Origin: Phymatolithon calcareum
Taxonomy: Eukaryota > Rhodophyta > Florideophyceae > Hapalidiales
Direction: 5' to 3'
Assembly: GCA_977006965.1 (NCBI GenBank)
Contig: OZ345366.1
Location: 124,001 to 188,000 of the forward strand
DNA length: 64,000 bases
The notes beneath the pieces were generated by a model that saw only the letters and a program-made list of their open reading frames with translations, was not told where the DNA came from and did no database searches. Positions 22,638 to 33,510 of the stretch are shown here, in pieces. A program made the position numbers and the translations under genes. Position 1 is the first letter of the stretch. Each line of letters opens with the position of its first letter.

Positions 22638-24483
22638 TTCGGGACTAGGCGACGGCACCTCCGGGAGGGGGGACGTTTCGTAGGGGCTCTGCGTTGCCTA
22701 CATGACAGGCGGAGGTGTGCCCGTGGCATTCTAATGAGGCGGCACATTACTAGGGCATTCAACCGAGCACCAAAAGGGAAGGCGGTCGGCCCTGACGGAG
22801 TGGCAGTTGAAATGATGCATGCGAATAAGGAAGCGGGATTGAGTATATTGATAGCCTTATGGGAGACATGTGGAAGGCTCAAATGTCTTCCGCGAGCGTG
22901 GCGTCAAGCTACTCTGATCCCTCTGTACAAGAAAGGCCCACCCCATGTTGCAGCGAACTACAGACCTATATCGCTATTAAGCCAAGCCAGGAAAATCATC
23001 GATTCCGCACTCGACTCATACATAAGGGAACACTACCGTTTCAACAGTGCCCAGCTAGGTTTCCGAAAAGACAAGAGCACATATATTGCGATACTCCGTG
23101 CAAAATGTGCCATGAAAGATGGGCATCCTTTTGCCGCGGTTCTTGACCTCTCTGCAGCATATGACAGGGTGCCACGAGACATCCTCATGAAAAGACTCGA
23201 GCAGAAGCTACCTGACGAAATAGCAAGGATGGTGGCATATCTTCTGAAACCCTCGTGAGTTACGTCAGCAGGCAATGATACACGAACATGGTGCATTATC
23301 GATCGAGGAGTACCTCAAGGGTCCCCACTGAGCCCGTGCCTATACAATATCTTCATGGATACATTCGCGGAAGCGGTCGCCAACGTCCCCAGCGACGTCT
23401 CTGAAAATCCAGCGCAACTGTTCGCTGACGATGTCCAGCTGCAATCAAAGGATGGAGAAGGAATGCAGAAGCTACTTGATATAGCGACTACCTGGGCGAA
23501 GGAAAATGGTATGACCTGGAACACAAAGCCAGGAAAGAGCGAGATCCTTAAATACAAGGGACTCAGGAAACACACCTTCCACATTGCGGGTCGAGTTCTT
23601 CATCAAGCTTGGAGGCTCTCGCATCTCGGTATAAGCATGAACCACAAAGGCGTAACAGACGACATGGCGTTATCAAGAGTACGAAATGCAGTGGGGTGCA
23701 TACACAAACTGCGGGATATTTGAGTCAATGTTCGAGGCTTTCAGCCTGTGACATGCATTAGAATCTTCAAGTCGCTTATTTTGCCAAAGTGGGAGTACGC
23801 ACTCCACGTCACGCCTCTGACAAAGCGATTACAATCAGCAATCGAATCTGCAGAAGGTTTATTCTTCAAGTATGTTTTTGGGACATATGCCCAGCACCGC
23901 CATGGAAGAATGCGAGTTCAGTGCCGACTAGAACCACCTGCCATGAGGAGAAGACACCAGGCAGAAAGGTTCTCTGCGAGTCTAGTGAAACAGAAGAAGC
24001 GCCTCGACGAAGCAGATGAGTAGTCTGGGAGAGATGAAGACATTAAGGAGGCAATCAAGGACATAGAGTGCCTCAAGAAATATGAAGATCTGCAGCAAGC
24101 TCTCGACAAAGCCAAGGAGGGCTCAGTCTCAAAGAACGGGCGACGAAAAGAAAGAATTGAGTTATGGGCAGAGGAAGAAGAGGGAAGATCGCTCGAGATA
24201 CCAACTGATTCGAACAATTTACCGATGGTTCTCCGCGTAAGAGAAAGATCTACACGGTTGCGATGCCTACGGCTGATATTCAATAGAGCACCTCTTTGGA
24301 GAAAATCAGTACTTGGTGCATACTTTGGTGTCACAGCCGTGATTGAGCTGGTCGCGCTCCAACGCATTCTATCTTCATCCAAGAGTAGTCCTGAAATTGA
24401 ATATGAATGTAAGCGACTAACTGGAGCACTTGTTGGGAGAGAAATACGAATCAAGGATGTACTGAACAGTCAAACTACGTGAG
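22638..24483 (+). pseudogene. LINE reverse transcriptase frame with three in-frame stops
   Basis: A single reading frame carries a non-LTR reverse transcriptase: KAVGPDGVAVEMM and NYRPISLLSQARKI (fingers), LDLSAAYDRVPRDIL (motif A), RGVPQGSPLSPCLYNIF (motif B) and the catalytic QLFADDVQL (motif C), followed by the thumb and a long helical C-terminal part ending at 24483. Stops interrupt the frame at 23256 (TGA), 23721 (TGA) and 24021 (TAG), with no frameshift. The frame opens just after a TGA at 22635, and upstream sequence probably holds more of the element. No RNase H is seen. The 3' end is GGGAGCTTTTAAAATAAATC near 24540, like the other tails of this family. It is no longer able to encode a full protein. 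Confidence 0.85.
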
Positions 24484-24560
24484 CTTAGAAAATCGTGCGA
24501 AAGCGGCCATGTTACTCTTCAAGAGAGGCCTTGGGAGCTTTTAAAATAAATCAACACATA
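24484..24560 (+). mobile_element. 3' untranslated end of the LINE
   Basis: After the last stop about 60 bases lead to the GGGAGCTTTTAAAATAAATC tail, related to GAGGCTTTTAAATAAAC at 4.69 and 5.41 kb. Confidence 0.5.
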
Positions 24561-24794
24561 TCCCCGTGGCATTCTTTATCGCCTGTGCTTGTTCGTTTCA
24601 AAGTGACCTTATCGCTCCTCAAGTGTCGCCCCTCCTTGCTTTCTGGAGACTCATTGGACAAAACCTTGTTGAGATTGAAGCGAAGCACATCAGAGGTCCT
24701 CTGCTTCCCGGTTTCAGTTTGAAAACAAAATTTTTAATTGAAGTTTTAAGCAAGCCTCAGAGCCTTAAAAATGAATGCGTTAGTCCCTATGGGT

Positions 24795-26315
24795 CTAGAA
24801 AGCCGTATTTCTTGGATTGTTATCCACTTCAATAGCCTCCTTGTACAGTCTCTCAGCCTCAAATATGTCTCGATTGACACCATTTCCAAGCTCATAGGAA
24901 ACTGCAAGATTATTCATCCCGCTGCTGCTTCTTGCTTCACCAGCACGTTTCAGATGCGATATACCATCTTCATCTTCATCTTCCGTAGTGCCGAACTTCA
25001 GAACACTCATGTTACAGAGTGCGTCATGGTTTCCCTCTTCAATGGCAGCCAAATACGCTTCCTCGGCCTCCGTTGCATTCGGTGGCACACCTTGAGCTCC
25101 CTTGTGATACAGTAATCCTACGCGATTTTTGCACTTGTCGAATCTGTCAACTAGATAGTAGTAGAATAGCAAGGCGTCTTTTGGACGTCTTCCTATTCCA
25201 ACAGCATGCACATTTCCATTGACATCCTTATTTCCTTCCTCACATGATGTTTGTTTCACAAAAAGTCGATCGAAAATTGCGCTCAGCATTTTCTCATCTC
25301 CCCGCGGTTCCTCCTTACAAAATCTCTCGAGTATTGCATTCTTGCGATATGTGTCGCGCCCCACAAAGAACCCTTTCTCAAGCAAATATCCGATGTTCAA
25401 TGAAAAGTGCTCGTCATCAACTAAATCGTTGACCATGAATCTCAGGCCCGATAAACATTTGACTGCAATTTCCCGGTGCGGTCGATTCTGTGATTCGTGG
25501 TAACGACTTCGGTGCGCGACGGCGAGGTAAAATAGAACCGGGGACGGATATCCTTCACGAACGAGGATCGATTCAAGGGCTTCAATCGCTTCCTCGGACA
25601 CAGCACTATTCGTTCCATTTTCATAAAACATTGACAACGCCTTTTTCACTCCAGCGTCGTCGGATCCAGTTTGCTCGTATATGCGCCCAAAATAATCAGC
25701 AAGCATCACAAGATCGATCTCATCGACCGGTATAATGTGCTCTTCCATTTGCTTTCTTTCGAGAACATTCTTGAATCGGATATCCATTTGCATTTCCAGG
25801 GAAACCATTTGATTCTCACACACAGGGCTTTGCCTTGTGCCAATATCAAAAGCATCATTTAGTGCTTTTCGGTGGCCGTGATTCGCATTACAACGTCCAA
25901 ATAGTCTAAGGGAGTCATCCACACGACCTTCTACACGAGCACAATTTCCACCTGTGTATATAGTTGCCAGATCTGTTCTCTGTTGGCTTTGAATGTCCAT
26001 TGCCGCGTTCATAGCTCTAATATATTTAGGAAAATCTTGAGCAAAACGTTCGGAATACGACAAACCGTGTTCGTTCTCCACCACATTATGTACCTCAAAT
26101 TGGACAATCTGTGGCATAAATGGTGGCCACCCCGACCAATAGATTATTCCGTACTTTTCCCCAACTTTTTCTGAAGCGATGTACACCACAGGAGAACAAA
26201 TATCTGAATCATTCGCTTCTGGTCGAAGCAGCTCATTATACGATGACAGTCGTGTCGATCGCCATACTTTTGGGCACCAAGTCTCCCTATGAATGCATCT
26301 TTCCATTCTTGCCAC
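24795..26315 (-). CDS. Sel1-repeat protein
   Basis: A 506-aa frame. The C-terminal part (about residues 390-506) contains Sel1/TPR-like helical repeats: GLLYHKGAQGVPPNATEAEE, AYLAAIEEGNHDALCNMSVL and MNNLAVSYELGNGVNRDIFE. Such repeats are protein-interaction scaffolds. The N-terminal two thirds are soluble and helical without a recognised domain. A minus-strand frame starting at 26353 (MSVVFRPESHVFKWQEWK) overlaps the start in another frame, so the true N-terminus may lie upstream through a frameshift or a small intron near 26.26 kb. It is first in a run of minus-strand frames up to 28.8 kb. The exact function is unknown. Confidence 0.6.
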   Translation of the reverse strand: MARMERCIHRETWCPKVWRSTRLSSYNELLRPEANDSDICSPVVYIASEKVGEKYGIIYWSGWPPFMPQIVQFEVHNVVENEHGLSYSERFAQDFPKYIRAMNAAMDIQSQQRTDLATIYTGGNCARVEGRVDDSLRLFGRCNANHGHRKALNDAFDIGTRQSPVCENQMVSLEMQMDIRFKNVLERKQMEEHIIPVDEIDLVMLADYFGRIYEQTGSDDAGVKKALSMFYENGTNSAVSEEAIEALESILVREGYPSPVLFYLAVAHRSRYHESQNRPHREIAVKCLSGLRFMVNDLVDDEHFSLNIGYLLEKGFFVGRDTYRKNAILERFCKEEPRGDEKMLSAIFDRLFVKQTSCEEGNKDVNGNVHAVGIGRRPKDALLFYYYLVDRFDKCKNRVGLLYHKGAQGVPPNATEAEEAYLAAIEEGNHDALCNMSVLKFGTTEDEDEDGISHLKRAGEARSSSGMNNLAVSYELGNGVNRDIFEAERLYKEAIEVDNNPRNTAF

Positions 26316-26535
26316 TTGAAAACGTGCGACTCTGGACGGAAGACTACTGACACTTTTTTGGATTCTTGGTCACAAGTGAGAAATATACGGAGTTCTTAGG
26401 GACCTGCAACTGGATTCACTGTGATGCCATCTTCAAATTCGATTGTGGGGTCGCTGTGGTTTGACCCAGAAACAGTTCCCTCGTGCCCTGTTTTCTCCAC
26501 TTTCAAAGACGGAAATCCAAGAATGAATAGCATGA

Positions 26536-27444
26536 TTAAAAATGGCGACTTCCGTATATCAGCTTTCCGACCGACCTCTTTTTCGACATTCCACTGTAAA
26601 TAAGCTTGAACTTCCCAAACATCCTCATATTCAAATTTCGCATTTTTTCTTCTGACTGACTTACGTTTTCAATTTCGGAGAAAGCAGAGCAAACTTGTTC
26701 GCTGCACATGAACCTGATGCCGACTGGTGCAATACTTGCATTCCATCCGGCTTCTTCAGCCTCATTCTCAGCAACCCAGAACCCCAAAATACTTCTCACA
26801 GTCTCTGCTACACATCCAATGAAGCGATTGATGTCACTGAAGATCTCACTGTTCAGTATTGGATTCGCTACTTCACTCCGCAGTCGCCTCAGTTCAAGGT
26901 CGTACTGATTCTCAATTACCGATGTTGTGAGTTCAGATGCTCTCATCTCAGAGATTGCCTCATATTCTTCCACATATGCGTCAAGTCTATTCCCGCAATC
27001 GAATGCAGTACAGTTGTCAACATGAACGCTTGTTTGAAGCAATAGATAGTTGGGACTGTCACCCCAGAGAAAAGATGAACATATTTCTTTTTGAATCGGG
27101 ACGCCCTTCAACAACTTTTCGTAGTCCTCGCTTGTGTCATTGCCAAGTTGGTATATGAAAGTATCAATGGCTGGGTGCTTGCCTTCCAAGCCGATGGGTG
27201 CGTTACTTTTCCAGGTGACTCTATCACCTTCTTTGGCAATCTCGACACTCTCTTCCATTAGCGTTGAGAAATAGGCTAGCTGAACAGGTGTGATATTTTC
27301 AACTGCAGAACGATTTTCGTCATCGAGCTCGTTCAAAGACGTCTTATGCCAATCATCTTTTGCTGCGTCTCTGATGGTCGCCTTTTGAAAGTCGAAGTCT
27401 AGTGCGTGACCGACCTCACGTTCATTTTGAACGGAAGCATGCAT
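26536..27444 (-). CDS. 302-aa hypothetical protein or exon
   Basis: A long soluble, acidic frame with several Cys (for example CTAFDCGNRLDAYVEEYEAI). No family is recognised. Its start overlaps the end of the next upstream frame (27399-28211) by 46 bases in a different phase. The sequence CTCACAG just before its start Met resembles a splice acceptor, so the two may be exons or frameshifted halves of one gene. Confidence 0.45.
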   Translation of the reverse strand: MHASVQNEREVGHALDFDFQKATIRDAAKDDWHKTSLNELDDENRSAVENITPVQLAYFSTLMEESVEIAKEGDRVTWKSNAPIGLEGKHPAIDTFIYQLGNDTSEDYEKLLKGVPIQKEICSSFLWGDSPNYLLLQTSVHVDNCTAFDCGNRLDAYVEEYEAISEMRASELTTSVIENQYDLELRRLRSEVANPILNSEIFSDINRFIGCVAETVRSILGFWVAENEAEEAGWNASIAPVGIRFMCSEQVCSAFSEIENVSQSEEKMRNLNMRMFGKFKLIYSGMSKKRSVGKLIYGSRHF

Positions 27445-28211
27445 CGCTGTGAGATCGAGATGCGAGCACTAAGGTATTGTACTTGGCCCGTGGCATATTC
27501 GCGATCTGATGAACGCAGAGTTACAAACTTCTCAGTAGATCCATTGTCTCCAATTGAGCCTTGAGTTGTGTGCGCAGATGCGAGAACGACAAGGTTTTGG
27601 GATGTCCACCATTTGGTTTTCTGGAAGGACGTTAATGACTTCAAGTCATACAAGTCCAAATCTTTGGTAGCCGCGAGCCATTCAGACCCAAATCTTGCCA
27701 GGAACGATACAACCCATCGAACGGAGCACTCCTTCGGCTTTCTTGACTTCAGACATGACGCCACAAACCGTGCCATAGCGCTGTGTCGTTCTAGATAGCT
27801 GTAACTCACTCGTGAGAATATTGCGGGTCGTACGGGAAGGTCGACATTTGAGAACTCGTTGTCGATAAGTGAGCTATTCACGACCATGTGATAGTCAACA
27901 GTCATCTTGATATTCTCCAAGGACGGATCACTGCGAGAATAACAATTTTTCCAGTTCTCCCTTACCCAGTTGTAAATGTTTTTGCAAATCTTCTTCATGG
28001 CTCCAAAATGCCAGTGTATTTCATCGGTTGAGTTGTAAGGAAGTGCAGAAGAAGAAGAACGCGATTGAATGGAAGAAGGCAAAGAGGAGACAGGCTGTAT
28101 CCATGACAGTAACCAGTTGTACACGGAGGCACATTTGGTCTTGAAGTAGTACAACAAGCTTAGTAGGCCACGTTTCCACTTCGAGCGACAGCTCTTCATA
28201 TTGGAAAGCAT
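27399..28211 (-). CDS. 270-aa hypothetical protein or exon
   Basis: The frame starts MLSNMKSCRSKWKRGLLSLL and has an aromatic, moderately hydrophobic N-terminus (a membrane-associated segment is possible), a Ser-rich stretch around residues 45-60 and a helical remainder. No family is recognised. Only 18 bases separate it from the membrane protein frame upstream, so both could belong to one transcription unit. Confidence 0.45.
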   Translation of the reverse strand: MLSNMKSCRSKWKRGLLSLLYYFKTKCASVYNWLLSWIQPVSSLPSSIQSRSSSSALPYNSTDEIHWHFGAMKKICKNIYNWVRENWKNCYSRSDPSLENIKMTVDYHMVVNSSLIDNEFSNVDLPVRPAIFSRVSYSYLERHSAMARFVASCLKSRKPKECSVRWVVSFLARFGSEWLAATKDLDLYDLKSLTSFQKTKWWTSQNLVVLASAHTTQGSIGDNGSTEKFVTLRSSDREYATGQVQYLSARISISQRCMLPFKMNVRSVTH

Positions 28212-28229
28212 CTCCTCGACGCCGCCAGA

Positions 28230-28631
28230 TTACCTATAATGAGGTGCATCATATTCCAGCCGAACAAGACAACTGAGAGCAGAAATATTCCAGTTCCGAA
28301 ATTCGTACAGTAGAACAAGTCCCCATATTGATCGCAAAACATGGTAACTGTTTAGCACTGCAACCGCAATTGCCGCGGCTGCCTCCTTGTAGTCTTTGTT
28401 CTTGATTTGCAAAACGATGTAGAAGACGAGAGATCCCAATGAAGGTAATGAGACCAACAACTGTATCATTCCATTACGACGCGTTTCGCGGATGGTGCGC
28501 CACTTGTCGGTGATGAAATCGAGAGCGTAAATGAATGCGAGTGGAATGAATGCGATGGCGTAGATGGAGAAGACGAGCACCGGGTCGTCCGCGAGAGACG
28601 TACCTTCGTTGCAGCAACAGCATTTGGACAT
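28230..28631 (-). CDS. Small multi-pass membrane protein, N-terminus possibly interrupted
   Basis: A 133-aa frame beginning MSKCCCCNEGTSLADDP, a Cys cluster that could be palmitoylated (inference). It has three hydrophobic segments: VFSIYAIAFIPLAFIYALDF, LLVSLPSLGSLVFYIVL and AAAAIAVAVLNSYHVL. The open frame continues in phase upstream of this Met through CIIDEIGKTWEGDNQARNC as far as 28760, exactly where the RNase-H LINE is inserted. The genuine N-terminus may therefore have been cut off by that insertion. The family is unknown. Confidence 0.5.
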   Translation of the reverse strand: MSKCCCCNEGTSLADDPVLVFSIYAIAFIPLAFIYALDFITDKWRTIRETRRNGMIQLLVSLPSLGSLVFYIVLQIKNKDYKEAAAAIAVAVLNSYHVLRSIWGLVLLYEFRNWNISALSCLVRLEYDAPHYR

Positions 28632-28759
28632 GGCTTTATGTCGCGCGGGGGTTCTGAGGTTGTTGACTTTCGTGATGCAATTCCGAGCTTGGTTGTCGCC
28701 TTCCCAAGTTTTGCCGATCTCGTCGATGATGCAAGTAGCGTACTGTAGTGCGCTCCAAT

Positions 28760-29338
28760 GGCGATGACTCTTTCTTTCTTTCTTTAATGCAGAATGCGTT
28801 AATTAACGCCAGAACTAACCCTAGAGTAAGTTCTCATTGTTCACATATTGGAGTATCCCTACGGGTCTCTCCCTGGACAGATTTTCTACCGTTTTGTCTC
28901 GCACTCTTCCGATGAATTTTCGTCGAGAGGCAGTCCTCCCAGAAGAGTGTAGGATGAGGTGCTCCACTGTCTCCTTGACGCCATACGGGCACATCTTGCA
29001 TACTGGGTCGTAGAGAAGCGATTCATTCTCGCTGTGTCCATGGTGAAAGCTTGCCACAATAGGGCTGCAGTTAACTATGAGCTGGTGAAGTACCACCTCT
29101 GCATGTCTCTGCGAGATGTGCAGATCTTTCGGAAGCGTAGGAAAGATCACTGGTTTGCTTCTACAGGGCGGCTTGATGATGGATCGTGCCGCTTCCAAAG
29201 TGAGAGGTATCGCTGGGTGCAACGGCAGACTCGATTCCGAAATTCCCCGTCGCGCAAGTTCATCAGCAGCCTCATTCTTCGCGACGCCGCAGTGACTCGG
29301 TATCCAAACACAATCTATCTGAATCGGCGATGACTCTT
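28760..29338 (-). mobile_element. 5'-truncated RNase-H LINE with 13-bp target-site duplication
   Basis: The 13-mer GGCGATGACTCTT occurs at 28760-28772 and again at 29326-29338, exactly bracketing 553 bp. Read on the minus strand, the insert begins in the middle of an RNase H domain (CVWIPSHCGVAKNEAADELA) and continues into a C-terminal zinc knuckle (DPVCKMCPYGVKETVEHLIL). It ends after the stop in a GAAA-repeat tail. Truncation at the 5' end, an A-rich 3' tail and a target duplication show a LINE insertion by target-primed reverse transcription. The RNase H marks a family different from the LINE at 22.6 kb. Confidence 0.85.
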
Positions 29339-30902
29339 GTTATGTTGTTCCACTTTATCTTAGATTAAATATCTGAAATGGGTACAGTAGTACATTTTCA
29401 GATATTTTATTTCTAAACAGTATCACGTACGGTCATAGAGTTTCCACACATTTCAGTTCCATTCCTCTGATGAATTCTTTTTGTGGCTTTTTAATCCATA
29501 GGACAGCGGAGAAACGTAGATTAATGTATTCCAGAGCTCATTGGAAGATTTTGTGCTTAAACACCTTTACGCAATGGGGTGTAGGACTAAAACTATATCT
29601 CCCACCTGCGGTATAGTGATAGAACAGCCTCCGAGTCCCTGAATGCATATTTCGGTATGATACAAGGAGGAATGTTTCGGTCGTCCGTTCGAGTCCTGCC
29701 ACAAGCAAAAACTGAATTTCGTTTTGCGAACGGCACACGGATGTCGCCGAGTAGTAATGTGCCGCAGTACTCGCGGGAATCAGTTACGCGAGTATGAATA
29801 ATGAATCCCCCTAGATATTGAGTTACTAAAAGTGTAGCTCAGATATGCTGCAAAAAAAGAAAGAAACGGCTCTTTCATCTGAAAGCTTGTCTTTTTCACA
29901 GCACCTCTTTCAAATCAAAGATTCTCTTGTCACATGGCTCCATTATTTCTGGAAGCGCATTCGTGTTTATGGATGAGAAGTATCCAATTGCCAAATTCCC
30001 TCTAAGAGCTCAGTTCCTCCTAGTCCTGTCGACACCCCTTTGTGCATTGTACGCTTCCTCATCATCTGCGTACAGACCCTGGGTCTCAAGTAGCAGATTA
30101 GAGTGATGCTACTGGTAAAGACGAGATATGGGTTCACTTTGGGGATAGGAGCGAAGTGTCAAACATGCGGGAAAAACCTTGGGTCCTCAAACGACGAACT
30201 GTGCTTGAAACTTGTCTCTGGAGATAGTTCTACTTCTCTTTATTTTTCGGTCTGCCGGCAGATGTCTCCCACCTTAGTTCGCCGAAGCTCCGTGCAAGAG
30301 TCCTAAATGCGATATTCGCTAAGAGTGGTGCAGTTTGTGCGTCCACAGAATGAGATGCTTGAGTGTGGCGATCGTTATGCAGGAGCTCAATGGAGCACTC
30401 TACTAAATAAAGCTTTAATGCTTCGCAATAACTGAAAAATCGGTCAAAATTGTGACGCACATGTGCGCTCAGATGACCCCCACACTAACTTGCCCAATAC
30501 TATTGAGTGTACCTCCTTTGTTACAGACTTCCCCGTGTTTCTCTGCCAGAACTTCATGAAAAATAAGATTTACTGTGTCAAAGCGGTGGCAGGTCTCACA
30601 TTAGAAACCACAGGGTGCCAATATCACTGCCCCTCCACATCCACAATACAGTAACCACTATGCCTCACTCGGCTAAGAGGCAAAAATAAGTACAATCACT
30701 TACGACGCTTCAAAAGTGCCCATACCTGCACGCCACGCCAAATTCACACATTCCTCACGCGCTACAGCAAGCGGCGACCCAATATCGCAAAAATGAGCAC
30801 AACAGTAGCATATGCCGCGTACAACAGCCCGAGCTCTTGCGCTTCCGAAGCCGCAGGACGCACCGCGCGTCGCACACTCACTGTCTCCGCAGTATTCTCT
30901 CT
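29339..30902. other. No gene recognised
   Basis: Several frames of 60-76 codons have no motif. A 75-codon plus-strand frame at 30793-31020 (start MSTTVAYAAYNSPSSCASEA, good A-rich start context) overlaps the end of the minus-strand gene and may be a shadow. Confidence 0.3.
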
Positions 30903-32155
30903 CTACTCCTCTCTCCCTGATGTACTCGCTTCTGTCACCACCGTGGCCGTCGCTACGACGGTTTCGATGAAACCTGGAAGAAGGCGCTTGGTTTTCGAGA
31001 GGAGTTCAACTGTCTTTTGAAGTGTTCCGCCTATCTGAAAAGGAAAAATAAACAGTTTCTCTTTTGGTAGTCGGAAGAAGCCACCCGCGGAGACGTTCCA
31101 GTACTCGGGGAGGGTACAAAGCATCGGAAACTGGCTGTAAAAGTCTGTGTCCACGCATGAGCCACGCACCAGTATAGCGGGGGAGGAGGGAGGGGATTCT
31201 GCATCTGCATGTTGAGGAAGCTTGAAGAGCGGTAACTTTTCTTGCTCAAGCGAAGAGCGCCGGAGGCTAGGGGGGGACAGTGGTCGGTTGCCCAAAACAG
31301 GAAAGTTCCGTCACTGAACGTTGCGAGCGCTACGATGACACCGACAAGGCCCGCACTGTAGGTGGTTGCGAAAGGAAATAAGGGAATGAGTACTGTGGAG
31401 CGGTCGACGGCGGGACCGAGCTGAGGACGGGAATCAATCTCGTAGGCGTACTTAGAACGTAGAGGGGAGGCTGCAGTGACGGGAAGTTGCAAGCGGTCGT
31501 GGTCACCGCCAAGATAGACGATGGTGTTGCCGGCTATTTGCTCGTGAAGTGTGTCAGAAGGTACGTTTGTAACATTGACAACGACGATGTGGTGATTTTG
31601 CAATACACGATTGAAAGATATTTTGCCGCGTATGGGAGAATCAGATTTGAAGCAGTAGGGAATGGGTGCATAAGCAATGATGGATACCACAGGGTGTGAA
31701 GCGGGATGAGGATTCGCGGTTGTGAATTTGTTGGGGCAATCGAAAGCTCCGTCGAAAATAATTTTCTTCTCGTCGATGAGAGACGATAAGGCGGCGTATA
31801 AGGCGATACTGTTTGGTTCCAGCGCAGTGTAACCAGAAGAACCAAGAACAAGGTCGTTGCTCGGGAGCTGGGATACAGTGGCTATAGTCTGCATATGCTC
31901 ACCTTGCAGAAGTAATTTCAAGCCAGAAGAGACGCTCGGAGCGAACGAAGTGCCATTAGCGTACTCTAGAACAGACAGGTTGGATGTGTCGCCGTCAAGT
32001 CCACCGGAGAAAAAGTTCATGAGAATGTTGTGCGCATACGTTCGCCCACAGAATTCATCGTCCTGGCCAGAATCATCGAATGAGTAATTCCAATCGAGAT
32101 TGTACGCCGGTACTGTAATTGCCGTGAATTTCAATTGGGTTTTTGTCACGCACAA
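30903..32155 (-). CDS. Hypothetical exported or membrane protein, two frames
   Basis: A 374-codon frame (32155 to 31031) has the look of an extracellular beta-rich protein (NFFSGGLDGDTSNLSVLEYA; VVVNVTNVPSDTLHEQ) with several possible N-glycosylation sites and a hydrophobic segment near TTYSAGLVGVIVALATF around residue 290. Just after that the better coding signal moves to another frame ending at 30903 (VDTDFYSQFPMLCTLPEYWN), which suggests an intron or frameshift near 31.29 kb. No signal peptide is visible at the annotated Met, so a 5' exon may be missing. The family is unknown. Confidence 0.4.
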
Positions 32156-32188
32156 CGCGTTTAGCGTGGGAAGGGGTGAGATTTACAG

Positions 32189-32212
32189 CACTGTACTGTA
32201 CAGTACTGTACG
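32189..32212. repeat. TACTGTAC palindrome
   Basis: GTACTGTACAGTAC is a perfect 14-bp palindrome inside a longer run of CTGTA units, just upstream of the minus-strand gene. Similar words occur near 10.05, 10.15, 12.95, 38.0 and 45.4 kb. Confidence 0.6.
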
Positions 32213-32827
32213 ATGGCCATCGCAGCACGGAAAACAAAGAGCATTTTTTCGATGTTTTCGATGCTTTACAGTTTTTTTGATGTTCGTGCTAATCAGAACA
32301 GGATCGTGAAGCATGATGATTCATGTTTCGATCGTATTGAAATGTGTCAAATCAAAAAGCATGATTGGTGGGCTCGCTCGCTCGCGCAGTACCAGAACTT
32401 TAGTTTTTGTGTAAGCAACTTATTTGTTGTTTATTTTTTAATATTCCAAATGATTCTGCTTGATAATTGGCTCTTTATTTTTAGGGGAAAAGACTACAAT
32501 GAGCCAAAGTTTTGCGTTCTTTCCTAATATAAGCTAGTGCAGTGTCACTATATATTTTGTAGCATTTGAGTGTTATTTTGGCACTTTTGGTCCGGAAAGG
32601 ACCGTTTCTGACTGTCAGAATAAAAATCAGTCCCGTCGAGGGTCCCTTCTCCTGGAGTAGTTATTCATTGTCGTCCGCGTACAGCGGTACATTTTCATCG
32701 AAAAAGATTCTAAGGCTCTCGAGCCACTAAACATGCCCGCACAGCTCTCGAAAAATTGTGCAAACCCATCCACCATTGCCATTGTCTCAGCTGATGTAGA
32801 TGCTCTTTTCCTTTCTAAAGCAGCACT
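32213..32827. other. Left flank of the palindrome; no gene recognised
   Basis: The minus-strand frame that enters from the left arm continues here to 32627 (MVDGFAQFFESCAGMFSGSR), but the sequence after the arm boundary is unique in this window. Nothing else is seen. Confidence 0.3.
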
Positions 32828-33384
32828 AAATCCAGCCTCCTCCAATCCAGCTCCCCACCACAGCAACATGTCGTCTGAAGCGCGTTGCCTGCCCTTGCGT
32901 CGTGGCAGGTACCTCGGTAGCGTTGTTGCCGCGCTCATGCGGTGCTGGTGTACAGACTGTTTGACACATTGAATTTGGAGGCGGCGGCCCTGGAGGGAGA
33001 AGAACACGCACGACCTAGAAGGGAGATGCGTTCAACGCAGAGGCAAATGTTGACAAGCAGTTGGGGGTCTCGTCATCAAAATTTTGATATGACGACTTCG
33101 GAATGATTCTAACTTTTGTGTCCTATGATACACCTTCTCCCGCCGAAAATCCCTGTTTGCTCACATTATGGTATGATACGAAAAGGTGCATTGCTCGCAC
33201 CACTGCAATCGGATCTCCTTACAGTAAAACGAGTTCGTCATGATCGGCTCCTTTGCAACATGGCATTGGGTTTTAGGGCGCAACTTAGTTATGGCCTTCG
33301 AATGTCAAGTTTACAAGCAATCGCAATCGATTGTATTTAAGGTCCGAGAGCTCAAAGTTTCACTACTGTGCAGAAGCTCGGCGC

Positions 33385-33430
33385 GTAACTTCCATGGAAA
33401 AAATAGTCGTTATTTTTCCGTGGAGGTTAC
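33385..33430. repeat. Hairpin inside the left arm
   Basis: GTAACTTCCATGGAAAAAATA pairs with TTATTTTTCCGTGGAGGTTAC with two mismatches. The same hairpin occurs at 49963-50008 in the right arm. Confidence 0.6.
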
Positions 33431-33510
33431 GAAGTTTACATACTGCATGTGACTCGTCACTATACAACGAACCGAAGTCTCCGTCACCTCCGTCCATCAT
33501 TCCTCCATGA

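Noticed and set aside
29580-29700. Possible tRNA (GTTCGAGTCC, like a B box)
   Set aside because: No matching acceptor stem or anticodon arm could be folded around it, and the 5' half lacks a convincing A box.
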